A DNA stretch of 64,000 nucleotides from Virgibacillus sp. NKC19-16. Lineage in GTDB: Bacteria; Bacillota; Bacilli; Bacillales; Amphibacillaceae. A program made the translations under genes and the position numbers. How positions within the stretch are numbered: the stretch's first letter is position 1; each line of letters starts with the position of its first letter. The notes under the pieces were generated by a model, which was given only the letters and a program-made list of their open reading frames with translations, was not told the origin of the DNA and searched no databases. The DNA lies in NCBI RefSeq assembly GCF_021560035.1, contig NZ_CP074373.1:182001-246000 (forward strand), in the 5' to 3' direction. Shown here in pieces: positions 22,603 through 31,095 of the stretch.

Positions 22603-22646
22603 TGCAGGATAACTTTATTAAAATATTTAGCGAACGCAATAGGTGA
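22569..22646 (+). pseudogene. Fragment resembling sigma-70 region 2
   Basis: In the frame overlapping the end of the short membrane peptide the translation reads VDTVEDIVQDNFIKIFSERN, then a stop at 22644-22646. The phrase E-D-I-V-Q-D-x-F-I-K-I-F is typical of region 2.2 of ECF-type sigma factors (compare EAEDIAQEAFIRAY in SigW of this window). Only about 25 residues remain, so chance cannot be excluded. Confidence 0.3.
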
Positions 22647-22662
22647 TGAATTATCATTCGCA

Positions 22663-22702
22663 GGAGGCCGGGGAAGCATTAACCTGGTCTCCATTATTTT
22701 TT
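22663..22702 (+). terminator. Terminator-like hairpin in the decayed region
   Basis: GGAGGCCGGGG pairs imperfectly with CCTGGTCTCC (22683-22692), followed by ATTATTTTTT. It probably once terminated the decayed plus-strand gene, and it runs into the 3' end of the converging ywaF-like gene. Confidence 0.5.
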
Positions 22703-23413
22703 AATACGAAAGAGTTTATAAATCCCAAATAACCCAACAAACACGACCAGCGCCAATAAACAAAGATTAATATAATACCACACGCCACTTCCAAGCAAAT
22801 CAAGCGGGGTATTCGCAGATGGCGTATGCGAGAGATATAGATAATTAGAATCCAATACGGGATTAATAAAGTACCCGATTATCGCGGCATATAATAGTAA
22901 GTATCCGTACGCTTGCATAGTTGACTTAAATGTAATTTTTACAGCGTTGGTTAGTACTAGAAAAATACTGACCCACGAAATCGCCATGTGATGAATGAAA
23001 AATTTCCAGAAGCGGAAATGCGGATAATCATATGGTAATTCAGGTGTCATAAGTGCCAAGAAAGCAGGGACGAATCCGATAAAAAATGTGATGGTGATTA
23101 ATTTCTTATTATGCGTAACGAGGGCGATGGCTCCGGTGATGCCGGCTATGCCACATAAATGCAGTGGCATATGATCGCGTAAATTCCATATGCCATTAGC
23201 AGCTGTCCACACTTGATAAGATAACTCTGAAAGGATTAATAAAACAAAAAGAGTCCATCTTATGAAGTTGTATGTAGATGGGTTAGTTAGAATTCTTTTA
23301 TATGTTAGTAAAAGAGTGATAAGCCCGACAAAATATATAATTAGCACCGTAATATGACTGGAACCAAAAGCAATAAAGGGCTCTCCATGTATATCACTGA
23401 ACCATTCTTTCAT
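22694..23413 (-). CDS. YwaF/TIGR02206-family membrane protein
   Basis: 239 residues with about seven hydrophobic segments. It has a conserved charged loop, WNLRDHMPLHLCGIAG, typical of the TIGR02206 (YwaF) family of unknown function. ATG 23413 is chosen because GGGGAGG lies eight bases upstream; a longer frame reaching 23491 would overlap fabI and has no ribosome binding site. It follows fabI on the same strand. Confidence 0.72.
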   Translation of the reverse strand: MKEWFSDIHGEPFIAFGSSHITVLIIYFVGLITLLLTYKRILTNPSTYNFIRWTLFVLLILSELSYQVWTAANGIWNLRDHMPLHLCGIAGITGAIALVTHNKKLITITFFIGFVPAFLALMTPELPYDYPHFRFWKFFIHHMAISWVSIFLVLTNAVKITFKSTMQAYGYLLLYAAIIGYFINPVLDSNYLYLSHTPSANTPLDLLGSGVWYYINLCLLALVVFVGLFGIYKLFRIKK

Positions 23414-23483
23414 TAGATTAACCTCCCCATATAGAGAAAAGGGCCTGCTACTGCATGCAAGCAGACAGGCGCCCTGATAAAAT

Positions 23484-24260
23484 TTATCCACCGATGATAT
23501 GGTATCCGGAATCTACATGCATGACTTCGCCGGTTACGCCTCTGGAAAGTTCGCTCATGAAAAATAATGTTGCATCGCCAACTTGATCCTGATCCACATT
23601 TCGACGTAATGGGGCTTTTTCTTCAATAATTCCTGCTTTCTCGTTGAAGCCTGATACTCCTTTGGCGGATAAGGTGCGTATTGGGCCTGCAGATACTGCG
23701 TTAACGCGAATGCCATACTTTCCGACATCTTCTGCTAAATACCTCACACTAGCTTCCAATGATGCTTTTGCAACACCCATGACATTGTAGTTTTTGATGA
23801 CGCGTTCTGCTCCCAGGTATGTTTGGGTAACAATACTGCCGCCTTCTGTCATTAACTCTTTGGCAGCCCTAGTGACAGCTGCAAGTGAGTACGCGCTGAT
23901 TTCTTGCGCCAATAAGAATCCCTCACGTGAAGTGTCTGCAAATTCACCACTTAATTCATCCCGATTCGCAAAAGCAACCGCATGTACAAGCCCGTGAACA
24001 ACGCCAATTTTTTCCTTGATTTCATCGAAAGCTTGATTAATACTTTCGTCGCTCGCAACATCACAGGAAACAATTAATTTTGGTTCGATATCATTTTGTT
24101 CAAGAAGCTTGGTTAGTTTTTGATAGGATCGCTCCTGTCTATTGGTGAAAATTAAATTCGCACCTGCGTTATGTAATGATTTCGTTATCCCCCAGGCAAT
24201 GCTTCGTTCGTTTGCAACTCCCATTATAATGATGTTTTTTCCTTCTAATAAACAAGACAT
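23484..24260 (-). CDS. fabI: Enoyl-[acyl-carrier-protein] reductase (NADH) FabI
   Basis: 258 residues in the divergent short-chain dehydrogenase fold. The cofactor motif is GVANERSIAWGI. The catalytic Tyr-x6-Lys pair is in NYNVMGVAKASLEASVRYL, and the substrate loop includes AGPIRTLSAKG. FabI performs the last reduction of each fatty acid elongation cycle and is the target of triclosan. TTGGAGG precedes ATG 24260 on the minus strand. I saw no FapR-type palindrome in the leader. Confidence 0.93.
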   Translation of the reverse strand: MSCLLEGKNIIIMGVANERSIAWGITKSLHNAGANLIFTNRQERSYQKLTKLLEQNDIEPKLIVSCDVASDESINQAFDEIKEKIGVVHGLVHAVAFANRDELSGEFADTSREGFLLAQEISAYSLAAVTRAAKELMTEGGSIVTQTYLGAERVIKNYNVMGVAKASLEASVRYLAEDVGKYGIRVNAVSAGPIRTLSAKGVSGFNEKAGIIEEKAPLRRNVDQDQVGDATLFFMSELSRGVTGEVMHVDSGYHIIGG

Positions 24261-24392
24261 AAGTAAACCTCCAATTGATTTTCTTTTATCTATTATAACT
24301 TAATTGGTTTCTTTAGAGAAATCGAATTTTAGATTAAAATAAAGAACTTTTATCCCTGAGAAAAAATTATTTTAAAAAAATCTCTTTTCCCC

Positions 24393-24421
24393 TTTACAAA
24401 GTTTGCCGGATTGGTTATAAT
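24393..24421 (+). promoter_or_regulatory. Promoter of the five-tRNA cluster
   Basis: A -35 TTTACA at 24393-24398 and a perfect -10 TATAAT at 24416-24421 are 17 bp apart. They lie about 45 bp before tRNA-Glu. Confidence 0.8.
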
Positions 24422-24465
24422 ACAATTCGTCGGTTTACGACAAATATATGAATACGCTGCTTCAT

Positions 24466-24540
24466 GGCCCGTTGGTCAAGTGGTTAAGACACCGCCCTTT
24501 CACGGCGGTAACACGGGTTCGAATCCCGTACGGGTCACCA
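24466..24540 (+). tRNA. tRNA-Glu (TTC)
   Basis: A 75-nt cloverleaf from GGCCCGT to ACGGGTCACCA. Stem CCGCC/GGCGG encloses loop CTTTCAC, giving TTC. CCA is encoded. Confidence 0.96.
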
Positions 24541-24546
24541 ACAATA

Positions 24547-24619
<73 letters not shown>

Positions 24620-24677
24620 TCATTTTTTATTTCAATTGAATTTGATGTATAAATCAATTATATCTGTCAAGACTATC

Positions 24678-24762
24678 GGAGGGGTAGCGAAGTGGCTAAA
24701 CGCGGCGGACTGTAAATCCGCTCCCTCAGGGTTCGGGAGTTCGAATCTCTCCCCCTCCACCA
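24678..24762 (+). tRNA. tRNA-Tyr (GTA)
   Basis: An 85-nt class II tRNA with a long variable arm, from GGAGGGG to CCCCTCCACCA. The anticodon loop CTGTAAA gives GTA. Confidence 0.96.
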
Positions 24763-24772
24763 TTTCTATTTT

Positions 24773-24847
24773 TGGGCCATAGCCAAGCGGTAAGGCATCG
24801 GGTTTTGATCCCGTGCACCCCAGGTTCGAATCCTGGTGGCCCAGCCA
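24773..24847 (+). tRNA. tRNA-Gln (TTG)
   Basis: A 75-nt cloverleaf from TGGGCCA to TGGCCCAGCCA. Loop TTTTGAT gives anticodon TTG. CCA is encoded. Confidence 0.96.
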
Positions 24848-24939
24848 TTTTTTTATTTTAAGCGAAATTATTCAATACTCGACGTTACATAAAACTTACG
24901 AGCAAGATCTCATCCATAATGAGCAGCTCGCCAAATCAT

Positions 24940-25015
24940 GAGCCATTAGCTCAGCCGGCAGAGCATCTGACTTTTAATCAGAGGGTCGGAGGTTCGATTC
25001 CTCCATGGCTCACCA
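24940..25015 (+). tRNA. tRNA-Lys (TTT)
   Basis: A 76-nt cloverleaf from GAGCCAT to ATGGCTCACCA. Loop CTTTTAA gives anticodon TTT. CCA is encoded. It is the last tRNA of the cluster. Confidence 0.96.
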
Positions 25016-25057
25016 TGATTTATCATTCTAAAAAGCAACATTATATTGCAATCGAAC

Positions 25058-25096
25058 ATAAACAAGGTAGTCGTAACAATAGGCAACCTTGTTTAT
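25058..25096 (+). terminator. Terminator of the tRNA cluster
   Basis: ATAAACAAGGT (25058-25068) pairs with ACCTTGTTTAT (25086-25096); a T run follows at about 25110. Between here and mvaA the DNA is AT-rich. I see only an extended -10, TGTTATAAT (25234-25242), as a possible mvaA promoter. Confidence 0.75.
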
Positions 25097-25316
25097 TTGC
25101 ATTTTGGGTGTTTTTTTTACATAATAGATAGAGTAATTTTGTTTCGGAAAGGGATTATAAGAATAGAAAAACAATTGCCATTAGGGCATTAATAACTAAA
25201 ATAACTTTTCTAACCACGAAATAGGCATATACATGTTATAATTTTATTCTAAGCATGTTTTATATTAAAATGTAAATAGATCTTTTTTAAACAATGACGC
25301 TATACAAAAGGATGAT

Positions 25317-26612
25317 ATGGGTATGAAAACCTCCAGAATTCCTGGTTTTTATAATATGACTGTTGATGAGCGAAGGAAATTATTGCAAGATATGCATACA
25401 TTTACAGATGAAGAGACTGCTGATTTATTTTCAAATGAGTCCCTGCCGGCAGATACTGCAGATAAAATGATTGAAAATGTGATTGGAACCTTTCCATTGC
25501 CACTCGGTTTAGGATTGAATTTCCTCATAAATGGGAAAGAATATGTAGTACCAATGGCGGTTGAGGAACCATCTATCGTAGCTTCAGCAAGCCATATTGC
25601 TAAAATCGTACGGGAGACGGGCGGTTTTACTGCTGAGGCTACGGATCGAGTTATGATTGGTCAAATTCAAGTAGTGGGCAGCCCTGATTTGGAGGCTGCC
25701 AAGAGCGCTCTTTTAAGCGAGAAGGAATCTTTAATAGAAGATGCAAATGCAGCCTATCCGAGCCTAGCAGCCAGAGGCGGAGGTGCCGAGGATTTGGAGG
25801 TTCGAATACTCAATGAAGGATCGGACTCTAAATACAGTCAAATGCTTGTGTTGCATGTATATGTTAATACATGTGACGCGATGGGGGCAAATATCATTAA
25901 TACTATGGTGGAAGCCCTAGCCCCTACAGTGGAGGGCTTGACGAAAGGGAAAGTTTACTTGCGAATTTTATCAAATTATGCAGATAAATGCTTGGCACGT
26001 TCGCGAGTAGTGATTCCTCCAGATCTACTTCAAACGGATGATTTTTCAGGGGAAGAAGTCCGCGATGGAGTTGTACATGCTTATGAATTTGCAGCATCGG
26101 ATCCATATCGCGCGGTCACGCATAATAAAGGGATTATGAACGGAATTGATCCAATTGTCATTGCTACAGGTAACGATTGGCGGGCGGTTGAAGCAGGCGC
26201 GCATGCCTATGCAGCACGAAGCGGCGAGTACAGTTCCATGACGACCTGGTCAAAGGACCCGTCAGGAAATCTTGTTGGTGAGCTGGAATTACCAATGTCT
26301 GTGGCTACGGTAGGTGGATCTACCCAGGTTCATTCCATGTCAAAAATTGCATATAGTATGTTGGATGTTAAATCGGCTCAGGAATTAGCCCAAGTTATTG
26401 TCTCGGTCGGTTTAGCACAAAACCTCGGTGCTTTAAAAGCCTTAGTAACTGACGGTATTCAAAAAGGCCATATGGCTTTACATTCTCGCTCTGTTGCCAT
26501 TGCAGCAGGGGCCTCTGGGGAGATGATTGATATTATTGCTGAACAATTAATTGAACAAAAAGAAATCCGTGTCGGAAAAGCTAAAGAATTGGTGGAACAA
26601 AATATAAAATGA
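25317..26612 (+). CDS. mvaA: Hydroxymethylglutaryl-CoA reductase, class II
   Basis: 431 residues of the bacterial class II type. Family phrases include SRIPGFYNM at the start, the FPLPLGLGLNF region, NTCDAMGANIINTMVEA in the middle and GDWRAVEAGAH-like NDWRAVEAGAHAYA later. It reduces HMG-CoA to mevalonate, the committed step of the mevalonate pathway. The start is ATG 25317 or 25323; AAAGGAT just upstream does not settle it. Its stop overlaps the mevalonate kinase start by four bases. Confidence 0.92.
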   Translation: MGMKTSRIPGFYNMTVDERRKLLQDMHTFTDEETADLFSNESLPADTADKMIENVIGTFPLPLGLGLNFLINGKEYVVPMAVEEPSIVASASHIAKIVRETGGFTAEATDRVMIGQIQVVGSPDLEAAKSALLSEKESLIEDANAAYPSLAARGGGAEDLEVRILNEGSDSKYSQMLVLHVYVNTCDAMGANIINTMVEALAPTVEGLTKGKVYLRILSNYADKCLARSRVVIPPDLLQTDDFSGEEVRDGVVHAYEFAASDPYRAVTHNKGIMNGIDPIVIATGNDWRAVEAGAHAYAARSGEYSSMTTWSKDPSGNLVGELELPMSVATVGGSTQVHSMSKIAYSMLDVKSAQELAQVIVSVGLAQNLGALKALVTDGIQKGHMALHSRSVAIAAGASGEMIDIIAEQLIEQKEIRVGKAKELVEQNIK

Positions 26613-27574
26613 GTATACAAAAAGCAACCACAGAACAAACAGCTATAGGAATAGCTCATAGTAAACTAATTTTGATAGGAGAGCATGCAGTTGTACACGG
26701 GCAACCTGCAATTGCTATTCCCTTTCCGTTAGTAGGTGTAGAGTCCGTCGTTGAATATGTGCCTGGATCCATTAAAATCGATAGCTCATTCTATCATGGG
26801 CCACTTGAATCAGCACCTGAATCCCTGAGTGGTATCGTCAATTGCATTAAAGAAACATTAAATCACCTGCAATTGCCATACCAGGATTTATTGATCAATA
26901 TAAATTCATCTATACCGCATGGCAAAGGTCTTGGGTCCAGTGCTTCCGTGGCTATTTCTGTGATTAAATCTTTATTTGCATATTCAAATGAGGAGTATAC
27001 AGAAGATGAATTACTGGAGCTTGCAAATATTTCCGAGACATATGCCCACGGTGCTCCAAGCGGTATTGATACTCTTACTATAACAACTGAATCGCCGGTA
27101 TGGTATGAAAAAGAACATCCGATTGATTTCATAGATCTAAGTGATGAGTTTCATTTTGTTGTAGCAGACTCCGGCAGAATTGGGGATACAAGATTATCCG
27201 TTGAATCTGTAGGCAATTTACTAAAGTCTGCGCCGAAAAGAATCCAGGCAAAACTGGATCGTATAGGTCAATTAACCCACCATGCAAAAGATGCATTAGA
27301 AAAAGCAAGCAAAAACTTTTTAGGACATATGTTAAATGAAGCACAGAAAGAACTCGAATCCCTCGGTGTAAGTGATGCCGGATTAAATCGGCTTATCTAC
27401 TTTGCACGTCAGGAAGGTGCTCTAGGTGCGAAATTAACAGGCGGTGGCAATGGGGGTTGCATTATTGCGCTTGCCCAAAATGAAGTTCACTCACGCCAGC
27501 TTGCTGAGAAATTAAAGAAAGTCGGAGCACAGGCTGTGTGGCCATTTGTGCTAAAGCAAAAAACTAGATATTAA
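26609..27574 (+). CDS. mvaK1: Mevalonate kinase
   Basis: 321 residues of the GHMP kinase superfamily. GEHAVVHGQPAIA near residue 25 is specific to mevalonate kinases. The ATP loop is PHGKGLGSSAS, GAPSGIDTLT contains the catalytic Asp, and AKLTGGGNGGC is the C-terminal motif. It makes 5-phosphomevalonate. The gene is coupled to mvaA through ATGA and is followed after 14 bases by mvaD. Confidence 0.92.
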   Translation: MSIQKATTEQTAIGIAHSKLILIGEHAVVHGQPAIAIPFPLVGVESVVEYVPGSIKIDSSFYHGPLESAPESLSGIVNCIKETLNHLQLPYQDLLININSSIPHGKGLGSSASVAISVIKSLFAYSNEEYTEDELLELANISETYAHGAPSGIDTLTITTESPVWYEKEHPIDFIDLSDEFHFVVADSGRIGDTRLSVESVGNLLKSAPKRIQAKLDRIGQLTHHAKDALEKASKNFLGHMLNEAQKELESLGVSDAGLNRLIYFARQEGALGAKLTGGGNGGCIIALAQNEVHSRQLAEKLKKVGAQAVWPFVLKQKTRY

Positions 27575-27588
27575 AAAGGGGAAGAACA

Positions 27589-28566
27589 ATGAAGGCTACT
27601 GCGAAAGCACACACGAATATTGCCTTAATTAAATATTGGGGAAAACGCAATGAGTCGCTAATATTACCTACGAACAGTAGTCTTTCCCTGACGTTGGACG
27701 GTTTTCATACAACGACAATGGTAGAATTTCGAGAGGATTTGCCCGTCGATCATTTTACAATAAATGATGAGGTTGTTTCAGGTGAATCGTATAGCCGCGT
27801 GCGCGAATTTCTCGATCTAATCCGCCAAACTGCAGGGAAAACAGATTTATATGCTGATGTCCATTCCATAAATAATGTCCCCACTGCAGCCGGGTTTGCA
27901 TCGTCGGCATCCGGTTTTGCAGCACTTGCCGCCGCAGCAACAAAAGCGATTGGCTTACCATTAAGTGATCAGGAATTATCAAGAATAACTCGTCAAGGCT
28001 CAGGATCCGCCACGCGCTCGATTTATGGCGGATTTGCAGAGTGGCAGATGGGTGAACACTTAGATGGTTCCGATTCGTATGCTGTGCCCGTAGCCGCACA
28101 AGATCATTGGGACATCCGCGTTGCTGCTGTCGTCCTTTCTGATGCGGTGAAAAATGTGTCGAGTCGTGAGGGAATGAAGCGAACGGTTGAAACGTCCCCT
28201 TTTTATGATGGCTGGTTGAGGAGCGCAGCCGGAGACTTGGAGCAAATTAAGGAAGGCATTATGACACGAGATTTTGAAAAAACGGGACAGATTGCAGAAG
28301 CAAATTGTCTGAAAATGCATGCTACGACACTGGGTGCAAGTCCTCCCTTCACGTATTGGACAGACAGAACAGTAGATGTCATGCAAACTGTACAAGCAAT
28401 GCGAGCAAAAGGAATTCCAGCATTTTTTACCATAGATGCAGGACCGAATGTGAAAGTCCTCTATTTACCTGAAAATGAAAAAACTGTCGAAAAGACACTC
28501 CGCGACATACCTGGTGCAGAAGACGTAATCTTAAGTAAATCAGGACAGGGAGTAAGCTTTCTATAG
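27589..28566 (+). CDS. mvaD: Diphosphomevalonate decarboxylase
   Basis: 325 residues. The N-terminal ANIALIKYWGKR and the central PTAAGFASSASGFAALA loop are diagnostic for the family, and the C-terminal FFTIDAGPNVKVL supplies the catalytic Asp. It converts diphosphomevalonate to isopentenyl diphosphate, using ATP. AAAAGGGGAAG precedes ATG 27589. Confidence 0.94.
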   Translation: MKATAKAHTNIALIKYWGKRNESLILPTNSSLSLTLDGFHTTTMVEFREDLPVDHFTINDEVVSGESYSRVREFLDLIRQTAGKTDLYADVHSINNVPTAAGFASSASGFAALAAAATKAIGLPLSDQELSRITRQGSGSATRSIYGGFAEWQMGEHLDGSDSYAVPVAAQDHWDIRVAAVVLSDAVKNVSSREGMKRTVETSPFYDGWLRSAAGDLEQIKEGIMTRDFEKTGQIAEANCLKMHATTLGASPPFTYWTDRTVDVMQTVQAMRAKGIPAFFTIDAGPNVKVLYLPENEKTVEKTLRDIPGAEDVILSKSGQGVSFL

Positions 28567-28579
28567 GGGTTGAAAAAGT

Positions 28580-29689
28580 TTGCCTAATACACCAATGACC
28601 ATAAAAGTACCCGGAAAGTTGATGATAGCTGGAGAGTTTGCTGTGCTCGAACCTCATCATAATCTGGTTGTCATGGCTGTAGATCGTTTTGTATATGCAC
28701 ATATTCAGCAAAGTGATGAATACAGCTTGACACTTGAAGATTTTAAGCTACATGACCTTCGCTTTGAATATAAAAATAATGAAGTGAAGATCGACACAAA
28801 TGACGCAAGGGTTCATTTTGTAGAAAAAGCAATGAGCCTTGCGTTTACCTATTTAAGAGAGCATGAAATAAATCCTGGCCATTTTAAGTTATCGATTCGA
28901 AGCGAGCTTGATGATGCTTCAGGTGTAAAATATGGCCTTGGATCAAGTGCTGCCGTGGTAACATCGGTTATCTCTGCCATTTTAAAAAAACATCTGCCTC
29001 AAAAACCATCTGCAATGTTGATATTTAAACTTGCAGCTATTTCACATGTTATAACACAACGAAATGGTTCAGGAGCTGATGTAGCAGCATCGTCCTATGG
29101 TGGTTTTCTTCAATATTCATCTTTTCAGGCTGATTGGTTAATCGAAGCGTACGAGAATCGGAAGACACTGACAGAACTTCTGGAGCGCGAGTGGACTTAT
29201 TTTTCAGTGGAGCCAATAAAACTACCTGAAAATATATATGTGTGTATTGGCTGGACTGGAAAGCCTGCTTCCACGAAGAAACTTGTCGATGAAATACTAA
29301 AACTAAAAAATGATGCCCTCGCCAAGTTTCAACAGTTTCTCACAAATAGTGAGGAAGCGGTTGGATATTTTTTAAAGGGTATGACAGAATCAGACGTCGA
29401 TCTTTTGTTGAGAGGTGTCAAAAAAAATAGGCAGGCTCTAGCTACAGTAGGAAAACATGCGGATGTAGCAATTGAAACACCATTACTGAGGACATTATGT
29501 GATTTAGCTGAAGGATATGGTGGTGCCGGCAAGCCTTCAGGAGCTGGGGGCGGTGATTGTGGTATTGCGTTTATGCCATCAAAGGAAAAGGCTGAAGCAT
29601 TAATGCAGGCCTGGGAGCAAGCTGGGATTAAGCCATTGGACATCCAGCCGTGCGGCTATGGGGCTATAGAAGCGGACGTGAGCAGGTAG
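28580..29689 (+). CDS. mvaK2: Phosphomevalonate kinase
   Basis: 369 residues, GHMP kinase fold. Motifs are KVPGKLMIAGEFAVLEP at the start, KYGLGSSAAVVTSV for the ATP loop and GKPSGAGGGDCGIAF near the end. It phosphorylates phosphomevalonate. The start is TTG 28580 with AGGGG upstream. It closes the operon mvaA-mvaK1-mvaD-mvaK2. HMG-CoA synthase and isopentenyl diphosphate isomerase are not in the window. Confidence 0.92.
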   Translation: MPNTPMTIKVPGKLMIAGEFAVLEPHHNLVVMAVDRFVYAHIQQSDEYSLTLEDFKLHDLRFEYKNNEVKIDTNDARVHFVEKAMSLAFTYLREHEINPGHFKLSIRSELDDASGVKYGLGSSAAVVTSVISAILKKHLPQKPSAMLIFKLAAISHVITQRNGSGADVAASSYGGFLQYSSFQADWLIEAYENRKTLTELLEREWTYFSVEPIKLPENIYVCIGWTGKPASTKKLVDEILKLKNDALAKFQQFLTNSEEAVGYFLKGMTESDVDLLLRGVKKNRQALATVGKHADVAIETPLLRTLCDLAEGYGGAGKPSGAGGGDCGIAFMPSKEKAEALMQAWEQAGIKPLDIQPCGYGAIEADVSR

Positions 29690-29706
29690 TCAAGGCCTGC
29701 TTTTTC
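29681..29706 (+). terminator. Terminator overlapping the mvaK2 stop
   Basis: AGCAGG (29681-29686) pairs with CCTGCT (29696-29701) and a T run follows. The left arm lies in the last codons of mvaK2. Confidence 0.7.
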
Positions 29707-29791
29707 TAATGCATATATATACAATAAAATGTCGAGTTGAGTCATTAGAACTTTTTTGGCTACAATAAAGGAGAAGGAGGCTGGATGGAGC

Positions 29792-30694
29792 ATGCAAGAT
29801 AATATGTCAGTTATTGGTGTACCAATGGATTTGGGCCAAAGCCGCCGCGGTGTGGATATGGGGCCGAGTGCGTTGCGTTACGCTGGTGCTATTGAAAAGC
29901 TACAGGAACTAAAAAATGATATACATGATTTAGGTGATATAGCAATTGCCCGCCCAGATACAGCTAAAGCGGTGGAAGAGAGTAATTTGAAAAACTTACA
30001 ACAAGTCATACAAGCAAACGCGGAGCTTGCTTCTATTGTAGATCAGGAAATTACGAAAAATCGCTTCCCGGTAATCTTCGGTGGAGATCATAGTATTGCT
30101 ATTGGCAGCTTAGCTGGAATAGCCAAGCATTATGAGAATTTAGGTGTGATCTGGTATGATGCGCATGGTGATTTGAATTCAAGTGAAACATCCCCATCAG
30201 GCAATATTCACGGGATGCCACTAGCAGCAAGCCTTGGTATTGGTCACGTGAAATTAACGAATATATTAGGTTATACACCTAAAATAAAGCCCGAAAACAT
30301 TGTTATTGTAGGCGCACGTTCACTTGATCCTGGAGAAAAGGAATTAATCCGTGAAAAAGGCATTAACGTGTACTCCATGCATGAAATTGATCGGATAGGC
30401 ATGTCAAATGTAATGCAGGAAGCCATCGACTATCTGAGGGAGAGAACAGATGGTATTCATTTAAGTCTTGATCTTGACGGGCTGGATCCATCCGAAGCGC
30501 CTGGCGTTGGCACTCCTGTAATTGGTGGGATTACATATCGTGAAAGCCATTTGGCGATGGAAATGCTTGCAGAGGCAGATATCCTAACGTCTGCTGAATT
30601 TGTTGAAGTAAACCCGATATTAGATGAAAAAAATAAAACAGCTGAGGTAGCAGTTGGTCTAATGGGCTCACTGTTTGGCGAAAAACTGAAATAA
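29792..30694 (+). CDS. rocF: Arginase
   Basis: 300 residues of the ureohydrolase family. The Mn-binding motifs are GGDHSIAIGS, WYDAHGDLN and SLDLDGLDPSEAPG; EVNPILDEKN is near the end. It splits arginine into ornithine and urea. ATG 29792 gives the B. subtilis RocF-like N-terminus (SVIGVPMDLGQSRRGVDMG follows) and lies 12 bases after AAGGAGG. A longer frame from 29756 has no ribosome binding site. Confidence 0.92.
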   Translation: MQDNMSVIGVPMDLGQSRRGVDMGPSALRYAGAIEKLQELKNDIHDLGDIAIARPDTAKAVEESNLKNLQQVIQANAELASIVDQEITKNRFPVIFGGDHSIAIGSLAGIAKHYENLGVIWYDAHGDLNSSETSPSGNIHGMPLAASLGIGHVKLTNILGYTPKIKPENIVIVGARSLDPGEKELIREKGINVYSMHEIDRIGMSNVMQEAIDYLRERTDGIHLSLDLDGLDPSEAPGVGTPVIGGITYRESHLAMEMLAEADILTSAEFVEVNPILDEKNKTAEVAVGLMGSLFGEKLK

Positions 30695-30700
30695 TGCATT

Positions 30701-30750
30701 AAAAAAGACATTAAACCTCTAAATATGGAGAAATTTGATGTCTTTTTTTT
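30701..30750. terminator. Terminator between rocF and the Spo0E-like gene
   Basis: AAAAGACATTAAA pairs with AATTTGATGTCTTTT across an inner loop, with A and T runs on the outer sides. It can act for both converging genes. Confidence 0.8.
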
Positions 30751-30794
30751 ACCCTATTTTTCTTTTTTGTCTAATCTAAGGAGCTCTGCTCGTA

Positions 30795-30947
30795 CTAATG
30801 TGCAAAATTTTGATAATCGTTGATGAGGTTGTCCAGCTTTACACTGGTTGCGATGACGGCCTCAGAAGTTAAGTCATTTGAATGGCTTAATAAAATCATT
30901 TCGTGCCGACATTCCTCAATTTTTTCTAATAACTGCTCTTTTTCCAC
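30795..30947 (-). CDS. Spo0E-family aspartyl-phosphate phosphatase (small)
   Basis: A 50-residue protein read from GTG 30947 on the minus strand, with a perfect AGGAGG eight bases upstream. The sequence MEKEQLLEKIEECRHEMI and the later TSVKLDNLINDY fit the Spo0E family signature S/T-x-x-L-D-x-L-I-x-x-Y. Such phosphatases drain phosphate from Spo0A~P and delay sporulation. It faces rocF tail to tail and lies just before sigW on the opposite strand. Confidence 0.82.
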   Translation of the reverse strand: MEKEQLLEKIEECRHEMILLSHSNDLTSEAVIATSVKLDNLINDYQNFAH

Positions 30948-31033
30948 AAAACTATCCTCCTATCCAGTATAATATACTATAAAAGTATCCAGAAAAAAGC
31001 AAGTCTAAACGCCTAAATTATTTAAAACTTTAA

Positions 31034-31060
31034 TGAAACCTTTATGAACCACAATTCGTA
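31034..31060 (+). promoter_or_regulatory. SigW-type autoregulatory promoter
   Basis: TGAAAC at 31034-31039 and CGTA at 31057-31060 are separated by 17 bp. This fits the SigW consensus TGAAAC-N16/17-CGTA and sits 36 bp before sigW, as in B. subtilis. Confidence 0.85.
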
Positions 31061-31095
31061 ACATAAATACCGCATCATTAGCGGAGGTAAGAAGT

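Noticed and set aside
24919-25131. A 70-codon frame over tRNA-Lys
   Set aside because: It contains the whole tRNA gene and its terminator.
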